A DNA stretch of 5,341 nucleotides. It comes from Pirellulaceae bacterium. Lineage in GTDB: Bacteria; Planctomycetota; Planctomycetia; Pirellulales; Pirellulaceae. The stretch is from NCBI GenBank assembly GCA_020846515.1, contig JADLDX010000654.1, positions 1 to 5,341 on the forward strand, written 5' to 3'. This document shows, one piece after another, positions 1 to 4,831 of this stretch (the stretch's first letter is position 1; each line of letters starts with the position of its first letter). The notes below the pieces were generated by a model. That model was not told the origin of the DNA. It saw only the letters and a program-made list of their open reading frames with translations, and made no database searches. The translations under genes and the position numbers were made by a program.

Positions 1-214
1 AATTCTGGGCTATTGATCTGCACGCAGCGCATCGAGCGCCATACAGTAATCAGAAAAATCGGCAGTGCCACACGTGCTATAGCCTAAGCACGAGCACGTT
101 TCCGATTCGGGATAAAAGCACATGCATGGTGATCAAGAATTCGCGGATTACCTCACTAGGCGAATGTAGACTTTTTCTTCTTGACTCCTTTTTGATTACC
201 CCGAGACCAAAACG
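1..214. other. Leading non-coding stretch
   Basis: I see no convincing gene, RNA gene or promoter here. A pyrimidine-rich tract lies at about 170-196, just before the first gene. The stretch may contain the tail of an upstream intergenic region, but nothing identifies it. Confidence 0.5.
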
Positions 215-631
215 ATGAGCAATCCGTATAACCCATCAGCCGTTGATCTTTCATCCGCGAAATCGACTAACGGTGCCGGAGCCAACAGTGCCAGAGCGAA
301 CACTACCGGAGGTAAGAGCGTATGGACTCTGTTGATGGCTGCGGCTACTGTTCTTTTACTTGTCATTTTTCTGGTGGTCGCGAGTATCTTGATCCCGCAA
401 GCGTTACAACTGTCGGCGGAAAGTGCCGGACTGCCGGCCCGACTGCAAAGCGGCAGCCTCGGGATGGTCCGAGCCAGTTGGATAGGCGGATTGGTGGCCA
501 TAGCCGGAGCGATCTCAAACATGATTGTGCTGGTGCTGATTCGCAAAGGTCGAATCGTCTTTCCAATCGCGGTATGTGCGGCTTCGGTTGTAGCTATGGT
601 CGTTGTGGCAATCTTATTTAAACCGACCTAA
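215..631 (+). CDS. Small three-helix membrane protein, unknown function
   Basis: The 138-residue protein has a polar, Ser/Asn/Ala-rich N-terminal tail (residues 1-35). Three hydrophobic segments follow, at about residues 36-61, 88-109 and 113-135, so it should sit in the inner membrane. It starts MSNPYNPSAVD. An Asn-Pro-Tyr-x-(Ser/Pro) start followed by a disordered tail and a few helices is a pattern I associate with planctomycete membrane proteins of unknown role. There is no catalytic motif. The ATG at 215 is the first start in the frame and has only a weak purine stretch (CCGAGA) upstream. The basic Arg-Lys-Gly-Arg at 110-113 would form a short loop between helices 2 and 3. The gene stands alone; the next gene starts about 230 bp downstream. 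The coding call rests on frame length and coherent hydrophobic segments. I cannot assign a function. Confidence 0.75.
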   Translation: MSNPYNPSAVDLSSAKSTNGAGANSARANTTGGKSVWTLLMAAATVLLLVIFLVVASILIPQALQLSAESAGLPARLQSGSLGMVRASWIGGLVAIAGAISNMIVLVLIRKGRIVFPIAVCAASVVAMVVVAILFKPT

Positions 632-645
632 CGGACAATGCTTGG

Positions 646-666
646 CCAAGGCTCATCTAACCTTGG
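646..666 (+). terminator. Weak hairpin after the membrane-protein gene
   Basis: CCAAGG (646-651) pairs with CCTTGG (661-666) across a 9-nt loop, 15 bp after the stop codon. There is no T-tract after it, so it is at best a weak transcription end or an mRNA-end hairpin. Confidence 0.25.
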
Positions 667-683
667 AGGCTTGGCAACCGGAT

Positions 684-713
684 TTGCATGGCCCAGGCTG
701 ATACTGGTACATT
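684..713 (+). promoter_or_regulatory. Possible promoter for the DUF1801 gene
   Basis: TTGCAT (684-689) and TACATT (708-713) are separated by 18 bp and each matches the sigma-70 consensus partly. A transcript from here would carry a leader of roughly 140 nt that includes the inverted REP-like pair at 744-810. This is a pattern match only. Confidence 0.3.
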
Positions 714-743
714 ATCTTTCAATAATTACTTGAGAGAATTCCA

Positions 744-810
744 GCGGTTGGGCGCAAGCCCTCCGGTTCCTATACTACCGGGATACACCGGACGGCTTGC
801 GCCGTTCCGC
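744..810. repeat. Inverted pair of REP-like palindromes
   Basis: A 24-bp unit at 744-767 is matched in reverse complement by 787-810 with four differences. The 10-bp cores GGCGCAAGCC (751-760) and GGCTTGCGCC (794-803) are exact complements. Each half can fold alone (GGGC GCAA GCCC in the left half), or the two halves can pair into one long stem with a 19-nt loop. The right half matches the unit tandemly repeated at 4497-4604. No MITE ends or target duplication are visible, so this looks like a stand-alone REP doublet. It lies in the probable leader of the DUF1801 gene. Confidence 0.75.
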
Positions 811-851
811 TTCTAAAATATTTGTAGCGCAGCCAACCCATTGCAGCGTCC

Positions 852-857
852 AAGGAG
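852..857 (+). promoter_or_regulatory. Shine-Dalgarno site fixing the DUF1801 start
   Basis: AAGGAG lies 5 nt before the ATG at 863. It decides in favour of this start over the longer in-frame reading from 797, whose first codons lie in the repeat. It is the only strong ribosome binding site in the window. Confidence 0.75.
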
Positions 858-862
858 CAGCC

Positions 863-1279
863 ATGGCAGAGAACAAGACGAAAGCCACCGATGTCAACGT
901 GGATGACTACATAGCGGCCATTACCGACGAAGGGCAGCGTCAGGATTGTGAAGCACTTGTGAAGCTGCTGGGCAAGGTCACGAAATTGAAACCGAAGATG
1001 TGGGGACCGAGCATTATCGGATTCGGCTCCTACCACTATAAGTACGATAGCGGCCGTGAGGGTGATATGTGCTTGACTGGCTTCGCCGCTAGAAAGAGCG
1101 AGTTGGTGGTCTACCTGGTGGCAGAAGGCCCAGATCAACAAGCGCTGCTGGCTCAACTGGGAAAACACAGGATGGGTAAGTCTTGTCTCTATTTCCGTAA
1201 GCTCAGCGCCATCGACACGAGCGTATTGGAAAAGCTAGTCAGAGGCTCAGTGGCTGAGATTAAACGTCGCTATAGCTAG
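863..1279 (+). CDS. DUF1801 domain protein (YdhG-like)
   Basis: The 138-residue soluble protein has no signal peptide or membrane segment. After a polar N-terminus comes the DUF1801 core: a helical part (V13-D15-Y16 to about L42), then K45-M-W-G-P-S-I-I-G-F-G-S-Y-H-Y-K-Y (45-61), then a strand around 70-86 containing GFAARKSELVVYL. The C-terminus reads LGKHRMGKSCLYFRKLSAIDTSVLEKLVRGS (99-129). The W-G-P-x-I-x-G-F-G motif and the G-K-S-C-x-Y-F-x-K-L motif are what I recognise as typical of this family. These proteins are small alpha/beta folds of unknown biochemical role. The length is normal for the family, and the gene looks intact. It is monocistronic: a repeat doublet lies upstream and a mobile element begins 94 bp after the stop. 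Confidence 0.88.
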   Translation: MAENKTKATDVNVDDYIAAITDEGQRQDCEALVKLLGKVTKLKPKMWGPSIIGFGSYHYKYDSGREGDMCLTGFAARKSELVVYLVAEGPDQQALLAQLGKHRMGKSCLYFRKLSAIDTSVLEKLVRGSVAEIKRRYS

Positions 1280-1419
1280 GACTAACTCGTAGGTCTCCCA
1301 TAAATAATTGGATTTCATACTTGAGCTGCATTCGTTTTCTGTCCCCCTTTTTTCTGTCTCTCGTCTTCAATGGGCGTCGATCATGAGTCGGGCTAAACCG
1401 TACGCTAGCGCGTTGCGGC

Positions 1420-1455
1420 TGATTAGAAGCGGAACGGCGCGAGCCGCCCGATACC
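1420..1455 (+). repeat. Single 36-bp REP-like unit in the short MITE copy
   Basis: This is the counterpart, in reverse complement, of the three tandem units at 4497-4604. It is diverged at its 3' part (GCCGCCCGATACC), which breaks one A-T pair of the stem. Confidence 0.75.
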
Positions 1456-1478
1456 GACGTTGATTTGTTAGGAAACTC

Positions 1479-1505
1479 ACCGTACGGCTTGCGCCGTTAC
1501 GCTAC
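1479..1505 (-). repeat. GTAG-headed REP-like hairpin (short copy)
   Basis: Read on the minus strand it starts GTAG, followed by CGTAACGGC, the loop GCAA and GCCGTACG. This is an 8-bp stem with one bulged A. The same sequence occurs on the plus strand at 4447-4473. A GTAG head followed by a bulged hairpin is the layout of REP elements served by RAYT (REP-associated tyrosine) transposases. That resemblance is an inference. Confidence 0.65.
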
Positions 1506-1549
1506 AAATCAAAATTTTTGGCCCATGTTATGATCGACGCCCTTCAATG

Positions 1550-1823
1550 CTTCAAAGCAAGAGTTTCGTTAAATCCCCAGCCTGTACAGGCCGGAGGAAG
1601 ACAGAAGAATAGAGGACAGAAAAAAGGAACATATCGATCTTGTTGTTGCGAATCGACTCAAACCGCAATGAGGCGAAGATCGTAAAAAGGGCACTCTTGC
1701 CCGTCATCTGCTGGTGGCGCTATGTGTGGTTGCACTTAGCGGGAAAGCTCAACCCCACCTGGCTCTGGCTGTGTATAATCGAGCCTCCCCCCAACGCCAA
1801 AACAGCCTTCAAAGCCTCATTCC
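1550..1823. other. Non-coding leader region before the MFS gene
   Basis: This is the part of the 544-bp gap to the right of the MITE-like element. It holds a perfect 12-bp palindrome, GCCTGTACAGGC (1580-1591), the purine-rich repeat stretch at about 1594-1630, and a TATAAT box (1774-1779). A TTG-initiated frame of 72 codons runs 1640-1858 but overlaps the MFS start and resembles no protein family, so I do not call it a gene. Confidence 0.5.
1774..1779 (+). promoter_or_regulatory. Candidate -10 box for the MFS gene
   Basis: A perfect TATAAT lies 44 bp before the MFS start codon, giving an untranslated leader of under 40 nt. No recognisable -35 element lies 16-19 bp upstream (the region reads AACCCC), so an activator or a non-standard promoter would be needed. 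TTGCAC at 1730-1735 is too far away. Confidence 0.4.
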
Positions 1824-3152
1824 ATGAATTCACCCAGCCAGCCGCCAGCCGTCGTTAACTTCCAAAAACCATCTGGACGACCTGGGCAACGCGTACGCAA
1901 TGTTGTCCTGTTGTTTGCCGTCACCCTGGCGATCATCACCTATGTAGATCGTGTTTGTATTTCGCAGGCTGCGCCGATGATCCAGGAGGAGTTGGGGCTG
2001 ACCAAAGTCCAGATGGGCTACGCTTTCACTGCCTTTGGCTTGGCTTATGCGATCTTCGAGATCCCGGGCGGCTGGCTTGGGGATCGAATTGGTCCGCGGC
2101 GCGTGTTGACGCGCGTAGTTTTGATGTGGTCCATTTTTACGATCGCCACGGGTTGGGCATGGAACCTGGCTTCGTTGGTCGTCAGTAGGTTTCTGTTTGG
2201 AGTCGGGGAGGCAGGCTGTTTCCCGAATATCACCAAGGCCTTTACGCTGTGGTTTCCACAAGGCGAGCGTGTGCGGGCTCAAGGCGTGTTGTGGCTCAGT
2301 GCGCGTTGGGGTGGTGCCTTTACACCTTTACTCGTCGGTTGGATGTTAACCGGTGGTGAGGGCCAGGTGGGGCTCGGTTTGCATTACAAATGGGTCTTCT
2401 TGATTTTTGGATTGTTGGGAGTCATTTGGGCTGTCTCGTTTTTCAGTTGGTTTCGCGATCTTCCGAAAGATCATCCCGCTGTCAGTCCGGAGGAGGTAGA
2501 AGAGATCGGGCATGCCGATGCTGGTCATCACGCCATGCCGTGGGCACAGATGTTTGCATCACGCACCGTCCTGGCACTGTGGGGCCAGTACTTCTTTATG
2601 TCCTATGCGTGGTACTTCTATATCACTTGGTTTCCGACCTATCTTAAAGACCATTTCACGGGTCTTACCGACATGCAGCGCGCTCTCCTGGCATGTGTGC
2701 CGTTGTTCTTTGGCGGGATCGGTTCGATTGTCTCGGGTTTACTGTCTGCCAAAGTGGATCGTATGCTGGGCAGCATTGCAAAAACCAGACGATTACTGGG
2801 CGTCGTTGGTATGAGCCTGGCTGGCGTGATGCTGGTCCTGTCCATGCAAACGGAGAATGCGGTTCTATCGGTGTTGGGCGTTGGGCTTGCCAGTCTATGC
2901 AGTGACTTGGCTATGCCCGGCGCGTGGGGTGCCTGTATGGATGTGGGTGGTCGCTACACCGGTGCACTTTCCGGTAGCATGAATATGGCTGGTCAAGTTG
3001 GCGGAGCGATAGCGCCTATGGTGGTGCCACTGATCCTCGCAGCCACGAATAACAATTGGAACATCAACATCAGCCTTTTTGCACTAGCCTACTTTTGCGG
3101 CGCTGCATGCTGGTCGATGGTCAATTCCGATGACCGCATGACCGGGGCCTAA
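1824..3152 (+). CDS. MFS permease, anion:cation symporter (DgoT/GudP-like) family
   Basis: The 442-residue inner-membrane permease should import an organic anion, most likely a sugar acid or related hydroxy acid, with protons. A 25-residue polar tail precedes helix 1. The family signature is clear: Y40-V-D42-R43 in helix 1, S47 and P51 after it, E56-L-G in the first loop, then GGWLGDRIGPRR (82-93), the MFS motif A between helices 2 and 3. R122 and E129 lie in the RFLFGVGEAGCFP stretch of helix 4. D42, R43, R122 and E129 fall at a constant offset of 4 from the residues I recall as important in E. coli DgoT (D46, R47, R126, E133), so the proton-coupling and carboxylate-binding site looks intact. 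The central loop WFRDLPKDHPAVSPEEVEEI (about 210-229) is typical of the family. No Shine-Dalgarno is visible, and no in-frame ATG lies just upstream. The gene converges on the lyase gene. The exact substrate is not deducible. Confidence 0.93.
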   Translation: MNSPSQPPAVVNFQKPSGRPGQRVRNVVLLFAVTLAIITYVDRVCISQAAPMIQEELGLTKVQMGYAFTAFGLAYAIFEIPGGWLGDRIGPRRVLTRVVLMWSIFTIATGWAWNLASLVVSRFLFGVGEAGCFPNITKAFTLWFPQGERVRAQGVLWLSARWGGAFTPLLVGWMLTGGEGQVGLGLHYKWVFLIFGLLGVIWAVSFFSWFRDLPKDHPAVSPEEVEEIGHADAGHHAMPWAQMFASRTVLALWGQYFFMSYAWYFYITWFPTYLKDHFTGLTDMQRALLACVPLFFGGIGSIVSGLLSAKVDRMLGSIAKTRRLLGVVGMSLAGVMLVLSMQTENAVLSVLGVGLASLCSDLAMPGAWGACMDVGGRYTGALSGSMNMAGQVGGAIAPMVVPLILAATNNNWNINISLFALAYFCGAACWSMVNSDDRMTGA

Positions 3153-3195
3153 GCACGGTGATACGCCGCCGTGAGCTCGATCGCAATCAGACTCT

Positions 3196-3264
3196 GGAGA
3201 GCCAAGGGCTACATGTAGCCGAATCGCTCCGCGACTCGGGGCCCTGTCGCGGAGAGCCAAGGGC
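3196..3264. repeat. 14-bp direct repeat enclosing palindromes
   Basis: GGAGAGCCAAGGGC occurs at 3196-3209 and again at 3251-3264. Between and overlapping the copies lie a perfect 14-bp palindrome, GGCTACATGTAGCC (3207-3220), and the hairpin at 3227-3254. The block sits between two convergent stop codons. Confidence 0.6.
3227..3254. terminator. Strong hairpin between convergent genes
   Basis: CTCCGCGAC (3227-3235) pairs perfectly with GTCGCGGAG (3246-3254) around a 10-nt loop. It lies 75 bp after the MFS stop and about 70 bp beyond the lyase stop on the other strand, so it could end transcripts from both sides. No T-tract follows on either strand, so intrinsic termination is not assured. Confidence 0.4.
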
Positions 3265-3323
3265 AACTCGCATCATGCTGGTCCAGAGCAGATGAAGCTT
3301 GGCCGAATACGATTGGGACACGC

Positions 3324-4298
3324 CTACGTGCTTATAGGACGAGTCGCCGAGCTTATTACGCGCGAGAATACATCGGTGTCGACGTTACCTCCGCATAAAG
3401 TGATACCCACGACTTTGCCTGCAAGTGTTTGACGATCCTGCATGGCGGCGGCAAAGGCGGCGGCACCTGCACCTTCGGCGACATTGTGGGTGTCAAAGAA
3501 TAAGTCTCGCATGGCTTGAGCGATTTGTTCGTCGGTTACTTGAACGATGCGTTCGATGTGGGGAATCAGGTACTGGAGTGCTGTTTGATCAGCGACACGG
3601 CAGGCCATGCCGTCGGCCAAGAGCGTTGTCACTGGGGCCTCCACTACGCGCCCGGCGGCCAGGGAGTCAGCGTAGGTGGTTGCATGCGCGCTGACGACGC
3701 CCACAATCTGAGCGCGATGTCCAAGCGCTTGCTTGGCCGTAATCGCTGACGAGGCACCTGAGCCAAGTCCGATGGGCACATAGACTACATCCAGATTCGG
3801 CACCGATCGAAAGAACTCCCACCAATAAGTGGATACTCCCAGAACCAGATCGCGGTGAAAACTGGGAACCATGTGTGCGCCACGCAGGCTGGCCAACTCT
3901 TGCGCATACTCACGCGCCGCCTGGAAATCGTGCCCATGTTCGATCAACGTTACGCCCAGTGACTGCATGGCGGCGTTCTTTTCGATCGAGTTGCCGTGGG
4001 GAACGACGATCGTACACGGAACACCATGAGCTCGCGCGGCCCAGCCAATACTCTGGCCATGGTTACCACGCGTGGCACTGATCACTTCGCTCGGCAATGC
4101 ACCGCGTTTCTTGAGGGCATCAAAATAAGTCAGGCCACCTCGGATTTTAAAGGCACCGACGGGCGTATGATTTTCATGCTTAATCCAGCATTCAGCGCCT
4201 AAACGCTGGCTGGAAAGCGACCAGCAATATTGTGGTGTCGCCTGAAATTGTTGGTACACCAATTGAGCAGCAGCTTGTATGTCGGAAAGCGTCCACAT
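3324..4298 (-). CDS. PLP-dependent threonine/serine dehydratase-like lyase
   Basis: The 324-residue cytoplasmic enzyme belongs to fold type II PLP enzymes (tryptophan synthase beta family). These remove water and ammonia from a hydroxy-amino acid such as threonine, serine or 3-hydroxyaspartate to give a 2-oxo acid. The cofactor lysine is K51 in HENHTPVGAFKIRGG (41-55). S74-A-T-R-G-N79-H-G-Q82 is the substrate/cofactor loop. G177-L-G-S-G181 is the phosphate-binding glycine loop, less glycine-rich than the usual GGGGL. C302-G-G-N305 is the C-terminal cofactor-ring motif. There is no C-terminal ACT regulatory domain, so it resembles short catabolic forms rather than biosynthetic IlvA. I chose the ATG at 4298. 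A TTG at 4358 would add 20 residues unlike the family, and a CATAAT box lies inside that extension. Substrate and physiological role are uncertain. Confidence 0.92.
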   Translation of the reverse strand: MWTLSDIQAAAQLVYQQFQATPQYCWSLSSQRLGAECWIKHENHTPVGAFKIRGGLTYFDALKKRGALPSEVISATRGNHGQSIGWAARAHGVPCTIVVPHGNSIEKNAAMQSLGVTLIEHGHDFQAAREYAQELASLRGAHMVPSFHRDLVLGVSTYWWEFFRSVPNLDVVYVPIGLGSGASSAITAKQALGHRAQIVGVVSAHATTYADSLAAGRVVEAPVTTLLADGMACRVADQTALQYLIPHIERIVQVTDEQIAQAMRDLFFDTHNVAEGAGAAAFAAAMQDRQTLAGKVVGITLCGGNVDTDVFSRVISSATRPIST

Positions 4299-4320
4299 TC
4301 GAGCAAAACTCACATCAGGA

Positions 4321-4326
4321 ATTATG
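4321..4326 (-). promoter_or_regulatory. Candidate -10 box for the lyase gene
   Basis: Read on the minus strand the box is CATAAT (5 of 6 matches), 22 bp before the ATG at 4298. No good -35 hexamer is present at the standard distance. The nearest end of the long MITE copy is about 50 bp further upstream. Confidence 0.25.
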
Positions 4327-4446
4327 ACGTAGTAAAGTTGGGAATAGCGATTTCGCAAGTATCGCGGAACGTTCTACGGCGTCAATCTTAATGTGGGCCG
4401 AAAACCGTGGGCTAGCGCGTTAGCGGCAGTCACTTTTCTTTGATTT

Positions 4447-4473
4447 GTAGCGTAACGGCGCAAGCCGTACGGT
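4447..4473 (+). repeat. GTAG-headed REP-like hairpin (long copy)
   Basis: GTAG (4447-4450) is followed by the stem CGTAACGGC, loop GCAA and GCCGTACG. It is identical to the reverse complement of 1479-1505. Confidence 0.65.
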
Positions 4474-4496
4474 GAGTTTCCTAGCAAATCAACGTC

Positions 4497-4604
4497 GGTA
4501 CCGGACGGCTCGCGCCGTTCCGCTTCTAATCAGGTACCGGACGGCTCGCGCCGTTCCGCTTTTAAACAGGTACCGGACGGCTTGCGCCGTTCCGCTTCTA
4601 ATCA
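4497..4604 (-). repeat. Three tandem 36-bp REP-like units
   Basis: Contiguous units occupy 4497-4532, 4533-4568 and 4569-4604, each starting GGTACCGGACGGC. Unit 2 differs from unit 1 by TTTTAAACA for TTCTAATCA. Unit 3 differs from unit 1 by T for C in the loop. Each folds into an 8-bp stem, CGGACGGC with GCCGTTCCG, with one bulged T and a 4-nt loop (TCGC or TTGC). On the minus strand each hairpin is preceded by GAAG, or AAAG in unit 2. There are no spacers, so this is not a CRISPR array. Confidence 0.9.
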
Positions 4605-4650
4605 GTCGCTAGCGCTAGCGTACGGTTTAGCCCGACTCATGATCGACGCC

Positions 4651-4831
4651 GTTCTACTCTAATGGATAAAAAGCGGGGAAAAAGGTTCGGGTCCGAATTT
4701 GGAGTACTTACCCAAGGTGCTATGTCATGGTGGAGTTAGTAGCATACATGTTTGGCCAGACGCTGCAGGTGTGCCAAAGAGAAGCTGATGGATGACTTAA
4801 AACCTTACGTGGACCAGCGAGACCTTTACCG
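4651..4831. other. Upstream region of the Tm-1-like gene
   Basis: The stretch contains a small palindrome, TTCGG GT CCGAA (4686-4697), next to an A-rich run. It has no convincing promoter pair. A 15-codon frame starting at ATG 4788 ends in a TGA that overlaps the ATG of the next gene (ATGA, 4832-4835), but it has no supporting evidence as a gene. Confidence 0.4.

Larger units (their letters stand above)
1373..1541 (+). mobile_element. MITE-like element, short copy (169 bp)
   Basis: The element begins GGCGTCGATCAT (1373-1384) and ends with its exact reverse complement (1530-1541). It is bounded by perfect 8-bp direct repeats, CTTCAATG, at 1365-1372 and 1542-1549, the expected trace of transposition. 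It carries no open reading frame. Inside are two REP-like hairpins in opposite orientation (about 1426-1450 and 1479-1505). Compared with 4378-4650 in reverse complement, its first 39 bp are identical and 1452-1513 match at 61 of 62 positions. It has one 36-bp unit instead of three and lacks about 30 bp next to its right end. Being non-coding, it would need a transposase supplied elsewhere. An 8-bp duplication occurs in several IS families (for example ISL3, IS66, IS256), so the family is not determined. Confidence 0.8.
1346..1627. repeat. 13-bp inverted repeat flanking the first MITE-like element
   Basis: CCTTTTTTCTGTC (1346-1358) is the exact reverse complement of GACAGAAAAAAGG (1615-1627). 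They enclose the element at 1373-1541. Further out, GTCTTC (1363-1368) and GAAGAC (1597-1602) are also complementary. The right arm lies in a purine-rich stretch with GACAGAAG and GACAGAAA repeats. These may be two copies of a second intergenic repeat family, with the MITE-like element inserted between or next to them. Confidence 0.5.
4378..4650 (-). mobile_element. MITE-like element, long copy (273 bp)
   Basis: This copy is inverted relative to 1373-1541. Its right end (4612-4650, reverse complement) is identical to the first 39 bp of the short copy. Its left end starts GGCGTCAATCTT, which matches the right end at 10 of 12 positions. The similarity between its own two ends continues imperfectly for about 40 bp (both contain AAACCGT and GCTAGCG). 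It contains one GTAG-headed hairpin (4447-4473), three tandem 36-bp units (4497-4604) and a 14-bp palindrome, CGCTAGCGCTAGCG (4607-4620). It is non-coding. It sits between the divergent lyase and Tm-1-like genes, so any promoter or termination activity inside it would affect both. Confidence 0.8.
4371..4657. repeat. 7-bp target duplication around the long MITE copy
   Basis: GTTCTAC occurs at 4371-4377 directly before the element and at 4651-4657 directly after it. The eighth base differs (C before, T after), so the duplication is 7 bp here and 8 bp at the other copy. A lost or changed base could explain the difference. Confidence 0.75.

Noticed and set aside
322..621. 99-codon plus-strand frame inside the first gene
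   Set aside because: It is Cys-, Arg- and Gly-rich with no hydrophobic pattern, while the overlapping frame gives a coherent three-helix protein.
797..862. 22-residue N-terminal extension of the DUF1801 protein
   Set aside because: The extension is partly encoded by the repeat. AAGGAG sits 5 nt before the ATG at 863, and the family does not carry such an extension.
770..1168. 132-codon open frame on the minus strand
   Set aside because: It is a shadow of the DUF1801 gene and runs into the REP-like repeat. It shows no recognisable domain.
1640..1858. 72-codon frame with a TTG start and a purine-rich site upstream
   Set aside because: It overlaps the MFS start in another frame, has odd Trp-rich composition and resembles no family. 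The N-terminus of the MFS gene explains its end.
1830..2282. 150-codon open frame on the minus strand
   Set aside because: It is a shadow of the MFS gene. The protein is polar, low in family-like features, and lies wholly opposite a clear coding region.
4299..4358. 20-residue extension of the lyase from a TTG codon
   Set aside because: Family similarity begins at the ATG at 4298, and the extension contains the candidate -10 box.
4497..4604. CRISPR array
   Set aside because: The 36-bp units are directly contiguous with no unique spacers, and the same unit occurs elsewhere inside a transposon-like element. No cas genes are present.
1373..4650. Composite transposon carrying the MFS and lyase genes
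   Set aside because: Each element has its own, different target duplication. The sequences outside the pair (CTTCAATG and GTTCTAC) do not match each other, as they would for one unit transposing together.
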